Positions 18,003-29,064 of a DNA stretch of 64,000 nt are shown piece by piece. The DNA lies in NCBI GenBank assembly GCA_001295865.1, contig LJHW01000043.1, forward strand, positions 62,001 to 126,000. The letters are read 5' to 3'. This DNA comes from a beta proteobacterium AAP65. GTDB lineage: Bacteria > Pseudomonadota > Gammaproteobacteria > Burkholderiales > Burkholderiaceae_C. How positions within the stretch are numbered: position 1 is the stretch's first letter; the number at the start of each line of letters is the position of its first letter. The translations under genes were made by a program, and so were the position numbers. Under the pieces are notes generated by a model, which was not told the origin of the DNA, searched no databases, and saw nothing but the letters and a program-made list of their open reading frames with translations.

Positions 18003-19336
18003 TGGGGCGCCAGCCGCCGCGAGGGTTGTGCTGCCGAGGGGATGGGGGCCCTCTGGCCGTCAAGCTCGCGCTTGAGCAGCAGGTACAAGACGGCAGAAAG
18101 ACTGATCATGATGTAGGCCATCTCGAAATAGGCAGCGCTGATCGACGCCCCGCCCACGAGGTAGGCCACCATGCCGGCGTTGATCATGCGAGCGAGGTCC
18201 TGCGCCCACTGCGCACCTGGGCCCAGCTCCCGGCACAGTTTTCGGATGCGCGCAGCCATCACGAAAGGAACAGACGCCAGGGCGAGAAACAGAAACAGCC
18301 CCACGAAGCCCATGTCACTGATGACTTCGAAGTAGATGCTGTGCGCAGCAGCCGCGTAATGACCGGGGGGCGTATCGACAAAGCCCAGGAAGCCTTGCGC
18401 ATAGCGGTACTTTTCGAACACGGCCGGGTTCTGCACCGAACGGATGCCGCCTCCGAAAACCGGGTGCTCCAGCGCAATGGCGCTGGCGCGCTTCCAGGCG
18501 ATGACGCGGCCCATGAACGAGCTGTCCTGATCCGCAGTCTGGATGGTGTCCATGCGCTGCGTCCAGCTGTCAGGCGCGACGGCCAGCACCACCAGCCCCA
18601 GCGCCGCAATACCCAGCAAACCCTGAAGCTTGCGCCGGCTGGTCATGACGAAGTAGAGCGCCAGCGCGATCAAGCTGAGCAAGCCGCCACGCGATTGCGT
18701 GGCAATGACGGACAGCAAGTTGACCAGCAAGGCCCCCAAGGCCGCCAGGCGGATGAGCTTGTGCTTGCTGTACCAGACCAGGTACAGCAGAAACGGCAGC
18801 CCCATGGCCACCAGAACGGCGAAGTGGTTGCGGTCGCCCAATTTCTCGTTGCCTTGCGACAGGTGGCCGCCGCCGCTGGCGATGAACTTCAGGCCCTCCA
18901 CCAGCCCGTGAAACCCCGCAGACAGCGCCAACATCAGCACCATGGCGTGCACCCTGAAGCGGCTGGTGACCATCATGGGCATCAGCATGGAGTACAGCAG
19001 GGTTTTCTGGAGATCGATGGTGATCTCCCAGTTCCGGTTGATACCCGCATAGGCCAGGCTCGCGCAGGCAATGGCATGCACGCCGAAGCAGACCATCAAG
19101 ACATTGACGCCATCTGGCCGCAGCGGCTTCATCTCCGGGTCGCGGCGGGCGAGCAGCAGTGCCAGGGCCAGCAAGGCAAACACCAGCACGTACTGGAAGC
19201 CACGCATGTACCCGTAGGCGAAGGTGTGCACTGCAATCAGGCCCGACCACCCCCAAAGCAAATAGGCCGCGAACGCATTGCGCATGCTCAAGGGTATGAG
19301 CAGGGCCATCATGCCCAGCAGCAGCAGGTCACGCAT
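17999..19336 (-). CDS. XrtA-associated O-glycosylation ligase (Wzy/WaaL-like)
   Basis: A 445-residue integral membrane protein of the exosortase A-associated O-ligase subfamily (TIGR03097 type). It has about ten to twelve hydrophobic segments; diagnostic stretches are GLIAVHTFAYGYMRGFQYVLVF, LGDRNHFAVLVAMGLPFLLYL, VIATQSRGGLLSLIALALYF, and the large periplasmic loop with the family's PGHYAAAAHSIYFEVISDMGF, where the conserved His of O-antigen ligases lies. The family transfers polysaccharide or oligosaccharide from the lipid carrier, either to a growing chain or, as proposed for PEP-CTERM systems, to protein. It overlaps the small membrane-protein gene upstream by eight bases. Whether it polymerises or ligates cannot be told from sequence. 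Confidence 0.9.
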   Translation of the reverse strand: MRDLLLLGMMALLIPLSMRNAFAAYLLWGWSGLIAVHTFAYGYMRGFQYVLVFALLALALLLARRDPEMKPLRPDGVNVLMVCFGVHAIACASLAYAGINRNWEITIDLQKTLLYSMLMPMMVTSRFRVHAMVLMLALSAGFHGLVEGLKFIASGGGHLSQGNEKLGDRNHFAVLVAMGLPFLLYLVWYSKHKLIRLAALGALLVNLLSVIATQSRGGLLSLIALALYFVMTSRRKLQGLLGIAALGLVVLAVAPDSWTQRMDTIQTADQDSSFMGRVIAWKRASAIALEHPVFGGGIRSVQNPAVFEKYRYAQGFLGFVDTPPGHYAAAAHSIYFEVISDMGFVGLFLFLALASVPFVMAARIRKLCRELGPGAQWAQDLARMINAGMVAYLVGGASISAAYFEMAYIMISLSAVLYLLLKRELDGQRAPIPSAAQPSRRLAPQ

Positions 19337-19544
19337 CGCGGGGCCCCTGGGAATTCTTGCGCTGCGCTTCTCTCGGGCCCGCGCGCTTGCGCGATTGGGC
19401 TTCGGCCTTGGCGAGCTCGCGGTCTTCGACGTACGAGAGGATCCCGAGGCTGCGCGCCTGGCCGCCGGGCTGCTTGCGAGTCAGGCACCAGATGAGCCAG
19501 AGCATCAACAGCAGGTCGGTCAGCAAGAGCAGCGCAACGATCAT
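19329..19544 (-). CDS. small membrane protein, 71 residues
   Basis: A short gene wedged between a GT4 and the O-ligase. Its ATG (ends 19544) overlaps the GT4 stop by four bases (ATGA), and its stop overlaps the O-ligase start by eight. The product begins with one very hydrophobic helix (MIVALLLLTDLLLMLWLIW, residues 1-19), then CLTRKQPGG, and a highly charged Lys/Arg/Glu-rich tail, so it should sit in the inner membrane with a cytoplasmic tail. I know no family for it. Double overlap argues for a real, translationally coupled gene, perhaps an accessory subunit of the neighbouring O-ligase. Confidence 0.65.
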   Translation of the reverse strand: MIVALLLLTDLLLMLWLIWCLTRKQPGGQARSLGILSYVEDRELAKAEAQSRKRAGPREAQRKNSQGPRDA

Positions 19545-20743
19545 GGCGCAGCTCCTACCGCCAAGCCACTGAGCTGCTGGAAGAGCCGCTTTTGGGCCGC
19601 ACTGGTTGCTGCCCAGGAGAACGCCTCGGCATAAGAGCGGGTGGCGCGGCGGTCGGCCGCGCGCGCCTGCAGGCCGCGCCAGCCTGCGCTCAGCCCATGC
19701 CCGCTGCGCGCCTCCATCAACACCCCTGCCTCCGGCGCCGCCACCACCTCCGGCGTGCCCCAGATGTTCGTGGCCACCACCGGCGTGCCGCAAGCCATGC
19801 TCTCCAGCAACACGTTGGCCCAACCTTCACGGCTGCTGCACAGCACCAGCGCATCGGCTGCGCTGTACCACCAGCGCAGCTCGGTGTTGGGCACCTGCCC
19901 GGCAAACTGCACGCGCTCGGCAACACCCAGGCGGGCCGCCAGCGCACGCAAGGCGGCATCTTCAGGGCCGGCACCGACGATGGCCAGGCGCACATCGGGC
20001 AGGTGCACCAGCGCCTCGATGGCAATGTGGTGGCCCTTGCGTTCGATCAGGTGCCCCACCGACAGCAGCCAGGGCCCGTCACTCCAGCCCAGCTTCGCCC
20101 GCGCTTCGGCCTGCGGCTCGGGGCGAAAGCGCTCCAGGTCCACGCCGTTGCGCATCACGTGCAGCTTGGCGGGGTCGGCGCCCAGTTCGGCCAGGCGGTC
20201 CATCAGCGCCTTGCACACGCCGATGCTGGCCGCAGCCTGCTCGGCCGTGCGCAGGATGCGCTGGCGCGGGCGGGCGTGTTCGGGGATGAGGTTGAGGTCG
20301 GTGCCGCGCGCTGTCACGACAAAGGGCTTGCCCAGGCGCCGTGCGATCTCGGCCGCGGCCACGCCGTCGGGGTAGTAGTAGTGGGCATCGATCAGGTCGA
20401 AGTCGAAACCCTCTTGGATGATCTTCTGCACCGCCGGCCAAGCCGCGCGCACCAGGCTGCCCGGCGCCATTTCCATGGCCAGCTTGGGCAGCAGCAGGTA
20501 GCGCGGGTAGACCACGGGCACGCCGTGCCGCACTTCGGCCGCCGGCGTGGCCGCGAACTGGCCGTATTCGCCGAAGCGCTTGCCCTTGAACGGGAACCAG
20601 GGCACCGGGGCCACCACGCGCGTCTCCACCTCGCCGGTCTTCAGCAGTTCGCGCAGGCGGGTCTCGACAAAGATGCCGTGCGACGGCCGCACGCTGCTGG
20701 GGAACAGCGTGCTGAACAGCAGGGTGCGGATGGGGCGGGCCAT
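19541..20743 (-). CDS. GT4 family glycosyltransferase
   Basis: A 400-residue GT4 enzyme. It starts RTLLFSTLFPSSVRPSHGIFVE (residues 6-27), the layout of exosortase-locus glycosyltransferases whose first loop binds the acceptor. DLIDAHYYYPDGVAAAEIARR, FVVTARGTDLNL, LLSVGHLIERKGHHIAIEAL, LAIVGAGPEDAALRAL and the donor motif SREGWANVLLESMACGTPVVATN follow. The ATG ending at 20743 was chosen because the upstream frame only shadows the preceding gene; the gap to that gene is 17 bp. The sugar specificity is unknown. Confidence 0.87.
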   Translation of the reverse strand: MARPIRTLLFSTLFPSSVRPSHGIFVETRLRELLKTGEVETRVVAPVPWFPFKGKRFGEYGQFAATPAAEVRHGVPVVYPRYLLLPKLAMEMAPGSLVRAAWPAVQKIIQEGFDFDLIDAHYYYPDGVAAAEIARRLGKPFVVTARGTDLNLIPEHARPRQRILRTAEQAAASIGVCKALMDRLAELGADPAKLHVMRNGVDLERFRPEPQAEARAKLGWSDGPWLLSVGHLIERKGHHIAIEALVHLPDVRLAIVGAGPEDAALRALAARLGVAERVQFAGQVPNTELRWWYSAADALVLCSSREGWANVLLESMACGTPVVATNIWGTPEVVAAPEAGVLMEARSGHGLSAGWRGLQARAADRRATRSYAEAFSWAATSAAQKRLFQQLSGLAVGAAP

Positions 20744-20760
20744 GGCGGGTGTTGGCTGCG

Positions 20761-21945
20761 TCAACGTGCGCGCGCGGCGGCCAGGCGGGTGCCCAGCGCC
20801 ACGGCGCGTTCGGCGTTGGCACGCCAGGTCAGGCCCAGGCGGCCGATGGTGGCGCGGGCTTCCACGGCCAAGCGTTGGCGCAGCGGGGTGTCTTGGCACA
20901 CACGCGCCAGCGCGGCCTGCAGCGCGCCCGGCGTGCCGTCGGTGAACAGCAGCGCGTTCTGGTCGTGCTGCAAGATTTCGCGGATGTTCGGCGTGTCAGG
21001 CGCCACCACGGCCTTGCCCATCACCAGGTACTCCATCAGCTTCAATGGCGAGGCGTACGCGGTCACGGCGGGCTGAAGCGCCACGTCGAAGGCGGCCACG
21101 TAGGCAGGCACCTGGTCGCGGTGCACCACGCCCGTGAAACGCACGCGCTCGGCCAGGCCCAGGCGCTGCGCCTGGGCTTCGAGTTCGGCGCGCACCGGGC
21201 CGTCACCCACCACCAGCAGTTGGGTGTTGGCGGGGGCGTCGCTCTGCGCCATCCAGTCAATCACGCGGTCCACGCCGTGCCAGTCACGCACAAAACCCGT
21301 GAAGCCCAGCACCAGGCGCCCGCTCAGGCCGAGCTGCTGCTTGGCCTGCTCGGGGCTGGGCGCGGTGTCGAAGTGCGCTTCGTTGATGCCGTTGGGCACC
21401 ACCACGATGCGCTCGGCCGGCACGCCCCGCGCAGTCACGTGCCCGGCCAGCACCTGCGTGACGGGCAGCACCGCACTCGCGCGGCGCCACACGTGGCCTT
21501 CGGCCCAGCGCGCCAGACGCACCAGCGAGAGGCCGCCGCTGTGCTTCAAACGCTCTTCGAACAGCGGCGCGTTCACTTCCAGCAGAAGGGGTTTTTTCAG
21601 GCGTTTGGCGGCCATTACACCGGCCAACAGAAAGAGGTTGTAGCGCTCGTAGATGATGTCGGGCTGAAACTGCCGCGCCGCGCGCATCAGCTTGCCGTAG
21701 GCCACCAGCGAGTAGCCGAACTCCAGCAGTTCGTACAAGGCCTGCGGCAGCGCACGCTTGAGCGTGTCGACAAAACCCGAGGCACTGCCCATCGCTCCCG
21801 GCTGCGCGCCGGCCGGCGCCTCGCCGCCGCCAGGCGCCACCACCATCACCTCGTGCCCGGCTTCGCGCAGCGCGGCGATCATCTCGTCGATGTGCACGGC
21901 CTGCCCGTCGCGCGAGGCGGTGCGGTGGTGGTAGAGCACACGCAT
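20761..21945 (-). CDS. GT4 family glycosyltransferase
   Basis: A 394-residue GT4 enzyme. The N terminus is MRVLYHHRTASRDGQAVHIDE, with the acceptor loop RTASRDGQ; PDIIYERYNLFLLAG, VLPVTQVLAGHV, RIVVVPNGINEAHF, LVLGFTGFVRDWHGVDRVIDW and LLVVGDGPVRAELEAQA follow, and the donor site is TAYASPLKLMEYLVMGKAVVA. The start was placed at the ATG ending at 21945, 14 bases after the amidotransferase stop. It lies directly after the amidotransferase, a common pairing in exosortase A loci. The family is certain; the linkage made is not known. Confidence 0.87.
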   Translation of the reverse strand: MRVLYHHRTASRDGQAVHIDEMIAALREAGHEVMVVAPGGGEAPAGAQPGAMGSASGFVDTLKRALPQALYELLEFGYSLVAYGKLMRAARQFQPDIIYERYNLFLLAGVMAAKRLKKPLLLEVNAPLFEERLKHSGGLSLVRLARWAEGHVWRRASAVLPVTQVLAGHVTARGVPAERIVVVPNGINEAHFDTAPSPEQAKQQLGLSGRLVLGFTGFVRDWHGVDRVIDWMAQSDAPANTQLLVVGDGPVRAELEAQAQRLGLAERVRFTGVVHRDQVPAYVAAFDVALQPAVTAYASPLKLMEYLVMGKAVVAPDTPNIREILQHDQNALLFTDGTPGALQAALARVCQDTPLRQRLAVEARATIGRLGLTWRANAERAVALGTRLAAARAR

Positions 21946-21959
21946 GCCGCGGCCCCCGC

Positions 21960-23885
21960 TCACGCCGCAACCGCCTGCGGCGCGGCGCGGTGGCTGCGTT
22001 GCAGGTTGCGCAAGAAGGCCTCGAACATCACCAGGCTCCAGATGGCGACGCTGTGGTCGCGCTGGCCACCTTCGTTCTCTTGCACGATGCGGCGCAGCTC
22101 GGCGCCGTCGAACATGCCGCTGTCGGCCAGTGTGGCGCCGGTGAGCGCGTTGCGCACGGTCTCGCGCAGCGGGCCGCGGAACCAGCGCTGCAGCGGCACG
22201 CTGAAGCCCTGCTTGGGGCGGTAAAGCACGTCGTGCGGCAGGTGCGGCTCCATGGCCTTCTTCAACAGCCACTTGCCTTGCCCGCCCTGCAGCTTCAGGC
22301 TGGACGGCAGCGTGGCCAGCCATTCCAGCAACTGGTGGTCCATCAGCGGCTCGCGCACTTCCAGCGAGTGCGCCATCGAAGCGCGGTCGACCTTGGTGTT
22401 GATGTCGTCCACCAGGTAGGTCTTCATGTCGAGGTACTGCACGAAGGCCAGCGGGTCGTCGGTGTGGGCGTTCTTGGCGTGGCGGCGGAAGACTTCCAGC
22501 GCCTCGTAGCCGCCCAGGTCGCGCTTCAACTCGGCGCTGAAGAGGCGCTGCCGCGCCGCGGCCGGCATCAACGACATGCTGCCGAAGTAGGCCGCAGCGG
22601 TGTCGCGCGCCAGGGCCTCGAAGGTGGTCTTGGCGCGGAACATGCGCGGCGCCCAGTCGGCCTTGGGGTACACCTGCCCTAACGGGCCGAACAGGCCGCG
22701 GCGCAGGCCCAGCGGCAGCGCTGAGCGCAGGCGCTCTTCCGCCACGTGCATGCGGTGGCGGCGGTAGCCGCCCAGCGCTTCATCGCCCCCATCGCCCGAG
22801 AGCGCCACCGTCACGTGCTGGCGCGCGAGCTGGCACACGCGGTAGGTGGGGATGGCCGAGCTGTCGGCGTAGGGCTCGTCGTACAGGTGGGCCAGGGTGT
22901 CGATGAGGCCGTAGTCGTCGGAGGCCACCACCTGCGTGCGGTGGTCGGTGGCGTAACGCTCGGCCACGCGGGCAGCGAAGGCCGATTCGTCGTAACCCGG
23001 CTCGTCGAAGCCGATGGAGCAGGTCTTCACCGCGCTGCTGCTCAGGCCGGCCATGGTGGCCACCACGGCGCTGCTGTCCACGCCGCCCGACAAGAACGCG
23101 CCCAGCGGCACTTCGGCAATCATGCGCAGGCGCACCGATTCACGCAGGCGCTGCACCAGCTCTTGCTGCGCATCTTCAGCGCTGATGGTGCTGCCCAGCG
23201 TGAAGCGCAGGTCCCAGTAGGCCTGGGGTTCGCCCACGCGCTGGCCGCTGGGGATGACGAGCGTGTGCGCTGCCGGCAGCTTGCGCGCCTGGCGGTAGAT
23301 GGTGCGCGGCTCGGGCACGTAGCCGAGCGCGAAATACTCTTCCACGGCCAGCGGGTCGATCTCGGTAGCCAGGCCACCGTGTGCCACCAGCGACTTCAAC
23401 TCCGAGCCGAAGAGCAACCAGCCGTCAGGCAGCACCGCGTAGTACATGGGCTTGACGCCCAGCCGGTCGCGCGCCAGGAAGAAGCGGCGTTGGTTGCGGT
23501 CCCACAGCGCGAAGGCGAACATGCCGCGAAAACGCTCCACGCAGCGCTCGCCCCAGCTCTCCCAGGCGTGCACGATGACCTCGGTGTCGCTGCGCGTGCG
23601 GAACACATGGCCCAGGGCCTGGAGCTCGGGGATCAGTTCCTGGTAGTTGTAGATCTCGCCGTTGAACACGACGACGACCGAGCCGTCTTCGTTGAACAAG
23701 GGCTGCTGGCCGGTGGCCACGTCAATGACCGACAGGCGCCGGTGGCCCAGGCCCACGCCCGGCTCCACGTGCACACTGCCTTCGTCGGGGCCGCGGTGGC
23801 TTTGCGAGGCGTTCATGCGCCGCAGCACGTCGGTGTCGGGCAGGCGCCCGCCGCGGGTGTCGAAAAGTCCGGTGATGCCACACAT
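21960..23885 (-). CDS. XrtA-associated asparagine synthase-like amidotransferase
   Basis: A 641-residue class II glutamine amidotransferase of the exosortase A-associated type (TIGR03108). The nucleophile is Cys2 of MCGITGLFD, exposed after Met removal; SHRGPDEGS and FNGEIYNYQEL complete the glutaminase domain. The synthetase domain has the ATP PP-loop SGGVDSS with its Asp at about residue 270, then SGDGGDEALGGY and DRASMAHSLEVREPLMD. It probably amidates a carboxylated sugar or the repeat unit, for example a uronic acid made by the neighbouring dehydrogenase. Its ATG follows the dehydrogenase stop by five bases, which supports that link. Confidence 0.92.
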   Translation of the reverse strand: MCGITGLFDTRGGRLPDTDVLRRMNASQSHRGPDEGSVHVEPGVGLGHRRLSVIDVATGQQPLFNEDGSVVVVFNGEIYNYQELIPELQALGHVFRTRSDTEVIVHAWESWGERCVERFRGMFAFALWDRNQRRFFLARDRLGVKPMYYAVLPDGWLLFGSELKSLVAHGGLATEIDPLAVEEYFALGYVPEPRTIYRQARKLPAAHTLVIPSGQRVGEPQAYWDLRFTLGSTISAEDAQQELVQRLRESVRLRMIAEVPLGAFLSGGVDSSAVVATMAGLSSSAVKTCSIGFDEPGYDESAFAARVAERYATDHRTQVVASDDYGLIDTLAHLYDEPYADSSAIPTYRVCQLARQHVTVALSGDGGDEALGGYRRHRMHVAEERLRSALPLGLRRGLFGPLGQVYPKADWAPRMFRAKTTFEALARDTAAAYFGSMSLMPAAARQRLFSAELKRDLGGYEALEVFRRHAKNAHTDDPLAFVQYLDMKTYLVDDINTKVDRASMAHSLEVREPLMDHQLLEWLATLPSSLKLQGGQGKWLLKKAMEPHLPHDVLYRPKQGFSVPLQRWFRGPLRETVRNALTGATLADSGMFDGAELRRIVQENEGGQRDHSVAIWSLVMFEAFLRNLQRSHRAAPQAVAA

Positions 23886-23890
23886 GGTGT

Positions 23891-25188
<1,298 letters not shown>

Positions 25189-25192
<4 letters not shown>

Positions 25193-26757
25193 TGCGCCGC
25201 CCCCTGCTGGCGCGTGGCTTCCAGGGCCTGCAGCAGCGTGGGCAGGCTGGCTTCGGCATAGGCCTTCAGGCGGGCATCGGCGGCGGCGCGCGCTTCGGGC
25301 GTTTCGTCGGGCACGGGGGTGCTGAGGAAGATCACGGCGCCATCATCGCCCCGGCCCTGCAGCCGGTTCAAGGCCAGTTGCAGGCGTGCACGCACATCGC
25401 TGGTGAGCAGCTGGCCCTGGATGGCGTAGACCTGCCACACGCGCAGGCGTTGGCCGGTTGCGCCCTGGGCGCGTTCGCGCACATCGCCCACACGCCAGGG
25501 CACGGTTTGCGAACCCAGGGTGAGCGTGGTGCTGCTTCTGGCCACCAGCATCCAGCGCGATTCGGTCGTCGGCTCCACCATCAGGTTCACCGAGCTCACG
25601 AGCTTGCGGTCGTAACCCTGGGCACGGTAGTAGCCGAGCCACAGGTCCACCCGGTCAGCGCCTTGCGCATAACCGGTGTTCGTCACCTGCCGCGCCCCGG
25701 CAAAAGCCGGTTCCCAGGTGCCGGCGGGCGCCCCACCCTGCCAGCCGCCCGGCAGGTTGGCCGGCAGCACCACCTGGGGCTCGGGCGCCGCGGCGTCGCG
25801 GGTGTTGAGGTAGGTGGCCGCTACGGGCGCGGCCGCAGCCACCGCGGCGAACAGGCCTGCGGCCAGCCACACGCGGCCGGCAGGTGCCGGTACGGCCTCG
25901 GCGCCTTGCGGGGCGGCCGGCAGCGGCGCGTCGGGCTCGCTCCAGCGCGCGCCCAGCACGAACATGATGCCGATGACGATGCCGAAGAACACCCAGCCGT
26001 AGATCAGGTGGTCGGCACCGGCGGCCAGCTCGTTGCCCGACAGGTGGCCCAGCATCACGATGAGGTAGGCGCGGAACCAGTTGGCCAGGATGGGCACCAG
26101 CAGCGACAGCACGATGAAGGCCACGCGCCGTTTCGTGCTCTGGTAGTTGAGGTACGCGAACAGCGTGCCCACCATGAACGAGGCGATGAGGTAACGCACG
26201 CCGCTACAGGCTTCCACCACGCTCCAGCTGCCGGTGGGGATGACGAAGTTCAGGCCCTCGCGGTAGACCGGGATGCCGGTCAGGCGCAGCGCGGCGATGG
26301 TGAAGTCGGCCGTCCACTCCATCATCATCGGCACCATGAACTCGCCCAGCGGCACGGCGAAGAACAGGAAGAGCAGCGGGAAGGTCAGCTCGCGCGCCAC
26401 GGCCCAGCCGAAGACGGCCGGCACCGACAGCACCAGCAGCGCCACCAGCGCGAACTGCGTGCCGGCGTTCACGCCGATCAGCGCACCCAGCAACCACACG
26501 AAGCCCAAAGCCGCGGCCGGCAACAGCACCCACAGCGCGGGCCGCACGGGCAGGCGTTGCAGCGCCTCTTGCCGGCGCCAGATGAGCCACAGCACGATGG
26601 GCGGCACCAGGAAGGCGTGCGTGAAGGTCTCGGAACGCGACCAGATCTCCACCATGGCCTGCGCGGTGTCGCGGAAGAGCAGCAGCAGGCCGGCGAGCAG
26701 CAGCGCACCAGGCAGCAGGCGCTGCAGGGCACCGGCGGGAAGCGAAGGAATGTTCAT
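25189..26757 (-). CDS. xrtA: exosortase A fused to EpsI domain
   Basis: A 522-residue protein. Residues 10-270 are exosortase A, a polytopic membrane cysteine protease-transpeptidase that processes PEP-CTERM tails: the catalytic triad positions are visible as Cys184 (EACSGVRYL), Arg229 (NWFRAY) and His250 (ADHLIYGW). After a linker (around residues 275-290) one more hydrophobic segment leads into a periplasmic EpsI domain (about residues 310-522; VDLWLGYYRAQGYDRKLVSS). XrtA-EpsI fusions are the usual arrangement in this family. The ATG overlaps the preceding glycosyltransferase stop by four bases. Its substrate is probably the PEP-CTERM protein encoded at 36500. Confidence 0.95.
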
Positions 26758-27998
26758 GCGGCTTCGCGCACGGGCGCGCGGGCGGTGGGGGCTGTGGGGG
26801 CGTTCAGGGCAGACAACAAGGCGTCGTCCAGCGCGGCCAGGCGGGCGTCCCAGGCGTAGGCCTGCAGCACACGGCGGCGCGCGTTCAGGCCGATGCGGCG
26901 GGCGCTGTCGGCATCGGCCAGCAGGGTGTTCAGGGCATGCAGGTAATCGGCCGTGTCGTGGGCGGCCAGCAGGTGTTCGCCCGGCGTGGCGTCGATAGCT
27001 TCCACGCACACCTGAGCGGCCACCACGGGCTGCTGCATGGCCATGGCCTCGAGAATCTTGTTCTGGATGCCGCGGGCCAGGCGCAAAGGCGCCACCACCG
27101 CCGCGGCATGCTGCAGGTAGGGCCGCACATCGGCCACGGTGCCGGTGACGTTCACGTGTTCGCCGGCCAGCGCGCGCACGGCCGGCGTGGGGCTGCGGCC
27201 GACGATGTGAAAGCGCGCCGCCGGCCAGCGCTGGCGCAGGGTGGGCAGCATCTCCTGCGCGAACCACTGCACGGCGTCGATGTTGGGCCAGTAGTCCATC
27301 GCGCCGGTGAAGACGATGGGCAGTTCATCGGCGTTGAAGGGCGAAGGCCGCGCGGCATCGGGCGCGAAGTAGTCGCAGTCCACGCCGTTGCCCATGGCCG
27401 CGACGAGGCCTGCGCTCTCAGGGGCCAGGCCGCGGAAAAGATCGGCTTCTTTTTCGGTGCACAGGAACACACGCTGCGACAGCGCGGCCACTTGGCGCTC
27501 GTAGCGCAGCAGCTCCAGGCCCTCACGGCGGTACAGCCACGACATCGGCCAGCGGTGGGCATCGGCATAACCCGTCCACTTGGCCGAGTCGACATCCACC
27601 AGGTCCATCAGCATGGGGGCGCTCAGCCCTTCAGCGTATTGGCCCATGGACGAAGAGAACACCACCACGGCATCGATGTGCTCGGTCTGGCGCAACTGCT
27701 GCACCCAGGCGGCCAACGCAGCGTCGCGGTAGTACTGCAGGGTGAGGGGCTTGCCGGTGGCCAGGCCGCCCAGGCTCATCAGGCGCGCGCGCTTGGGATG
27801 CAGGCGGCTCGTGTGCAGCCCGGCGCACAGGCCGCGCACGGTGTCGACATGCACCTCGTCTTCGGGATCGTCGACGAAGGTGCCCAGGAAAACACGGTGT
27901 TTCGCCGCCAGGTGCTTGAGCAGGTGGTAGCTGCGCACCTTGTCGCCCTTGTTGGGCGGGTAAGGCAGGCGGTGCACGAGGAAGAGTACGTTGGCCAT
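26754..27998 (-). CDS. PEP-CTERM/EpsH1-associated sugar transferase (stp1 type)
   Basis: A 414-residue GT4-like enzyme of the TIGR03087 subfamily. It opens with MANVLFLVHRLPYPPNKGDK, followed by KVRSYHLLKHLAAKHRVFLG, the family's hallmark; DAVVVFSSSMGQYAEGL, VDVDSAKWTGYA and VFTGAMDYWPNIDAVQWFAQ follow, with a GIQNKILEAMAMQQPVVA donor site. The ATG (ends 27998) was chosen as the first codon of this conserved start; the frame is open upstream only in the shadow of the FemAB gene. It is placed 20 bp after the FemAB-like gene and overlaps xrtA. Confidence 0.92.
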   Translation of the reverse strand: MANVLFLVHRLPYPPNKGDKVRSYHLLKHLAAKHRVFLGTFVDDPEDEVHVDTVRGLCAGLHTSRLHPKRARLMSLGGLATGKPLTLQYYRDAALAAWVQQLRQTEHIDAVVVFSSSMGQYAEGLSAPMLMDLVDVDSAKWTGYADAHRWPMSWLYRREGLELLRYERQVAALSQRVFLCTEKEADLFRGLAPESAGLVAAMGNGVDCDYFAPDAARPSPFNADELPIVFTGAMDYWPNIDAVQWFAQEMLPTLRQRWPAARFHIVGRSPTPAVRALAGEHVNVTGTVADVRPYLQHAAAVVAPLRLARGIQNKILEAMAMQQPVVAAQVCVEAIDATPGEHLLAAHDTADYLHALNTLLADADSARRIGLNARRRVLQAYAWDARLAALDDALLSALNAPTAPTARAPVREAA

Positions 27999-28018
27999 GG
28001 CGCGGTGGACAGCAGCGC

Positions 28019-29056
28019 TCAACCCAGGCTGCGCACCACGAAGGGCCCGAGCCAGTTCGCCAAGCCCAGCGGCATGCGCCGCCACGTCTCGATCATCAGC
28101 TTGTACTTCTTGTTCGCCGGGTTGTTCTGCGGCACGGCATCGCGCTTGTACAGGCGGTACTCGTAATGCAGCGGCGTGGGCTCGAAGCCCCAGTTCTTCT
28201 TGAAGCTGTAGGGGCCGGTGCCGACCTTGCTGCGGCCGTAGTCGAAGGTCTTGAGGCCACGCGCACAAGAGCGGCGCATCAGCTCCCAGTACTTGAAGTC
28301 GTTGGCGGCCAGGTCACGCGCGGCCCATTCGTCGCCCGCGTAGTAGGGCAGCACCTCGTCGCGGAAATAGAAGCTCAGCACGCTGCTGAGCAGCTGCCCA
28401 TCGGGGCCGGTGACGGTGAGCACCTCACAGTCTTCGCCGAAGTGGCGGCGCAGCGCCTCGAAGTAGCGGCGGCTCTGCGCGGGCGTGCCGTGGCGGTGCA
28501 CGTTGTCGGCGTAGAGCTGGAAGAAGCGGTCGACGCCGGGGTCGATCTCGCTCTTCAGCCCGTTCTTGATGCCCTTGCGTACCATCGCGCGCTGTTTGCG
28601 CGGGATGGCCAGCATGTTGGCCTCTTCTTCCGCCAGGATCTCCTTGCGGAAGGTGACGTAGAGCTCCTGCCGCGGCCAGCCTTCGTGCTGGCGCTGCAGC
28701 TGGCGCAGCTCCAGGTGGTCGACGCCCAGCTGCTGCGCTAGGCGCTGGGCCTCGGCTTCCAGCGCGGTGGCGGTGGCTTCGTCTTCGGCCGCCACGCCGC
28801 CATACACCGCGAAGGGCAGGCTGGTGAGCGAGTTGCCGAACAGCAAGCTCTTCATCCGCGCCAGCGGCAGCACGCCGGTGACTCGGCCGCCTTCGTGGGC
28901 GAAGAGGTAGTGCGTGTCGTGGCGGAACACTTCGCGCATCACCTGCTGCCAGGCGCTGCGGTGGAAGAAGGTGGCCTGCGGGCAGGCCATGACAAAGGCG
29001 TCCCACAGCGCGGCGCCGCGGGCGTCCTGTGGGGCCAGGCGCTCGATGGTGGGCAC
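28019..29056 (-). CDS. FemAB-like protein, PEP-CTERM system
   Basis: A 345-residue FemAB/GNAT-superfamily protein of the TIGR03019 subfamily. Visible features: ATFFHRSAWQQVMREVFRHDTHY near residues 28-50, a charged middle (LAIPRKQRAMVRKGIKNGLKSE), and the conserved end SKVGTGPYSFKKNWGFEPTPLHYEY. The start is GTG. FemAB proteins add aminoacyl groups from tRNA or acyl groups from carriers; in exosortase loci the substrate is unknown. It follows the deacetylase gene by eight bases and precedes stp1 by 20. Confidence 0.92.
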   Translation of the reverse strand: MPTIERLAPQDARGAALWDAFVMACPQATFFHRSAWQQVMREVFRHDTHYLFAHEGGRVTGVLPLARMKSLLFGNSLTSLPFAVYGGVAAEDEATATALEAEAQRLAQQLGVDHLELRQLQRQHEGWPRQELYVTFRKEILAEEEANMLAIPRKQRAMVRKGIKNGLKSEIDPGVDRFFQLYADNVHRHGTPAQSRRYFEALRRHFGEDCEVLTVTGPDGQLLSSVLSFYFRDEVLPYYAGDEWAARDLAANDFKYWELMRRSCARGLKTFDYGRSKVGTGPYSFKKNWGFEPTPLHYEYRLYKRDAVPQNNPANKKYKLMIETWRRMPLGLANWLGPFVVRSLG

Positions 29057-29064
29057 GGGCCGGC

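Noticed and set aside
18002..19495. Open frame of 497 codons antisense to the O-ligase
   Set aside because: High G+C removes stop codons from opposite frames; the sense gene has clear homology and this frame has a Gln/His/Arg-rich nonsense composition.
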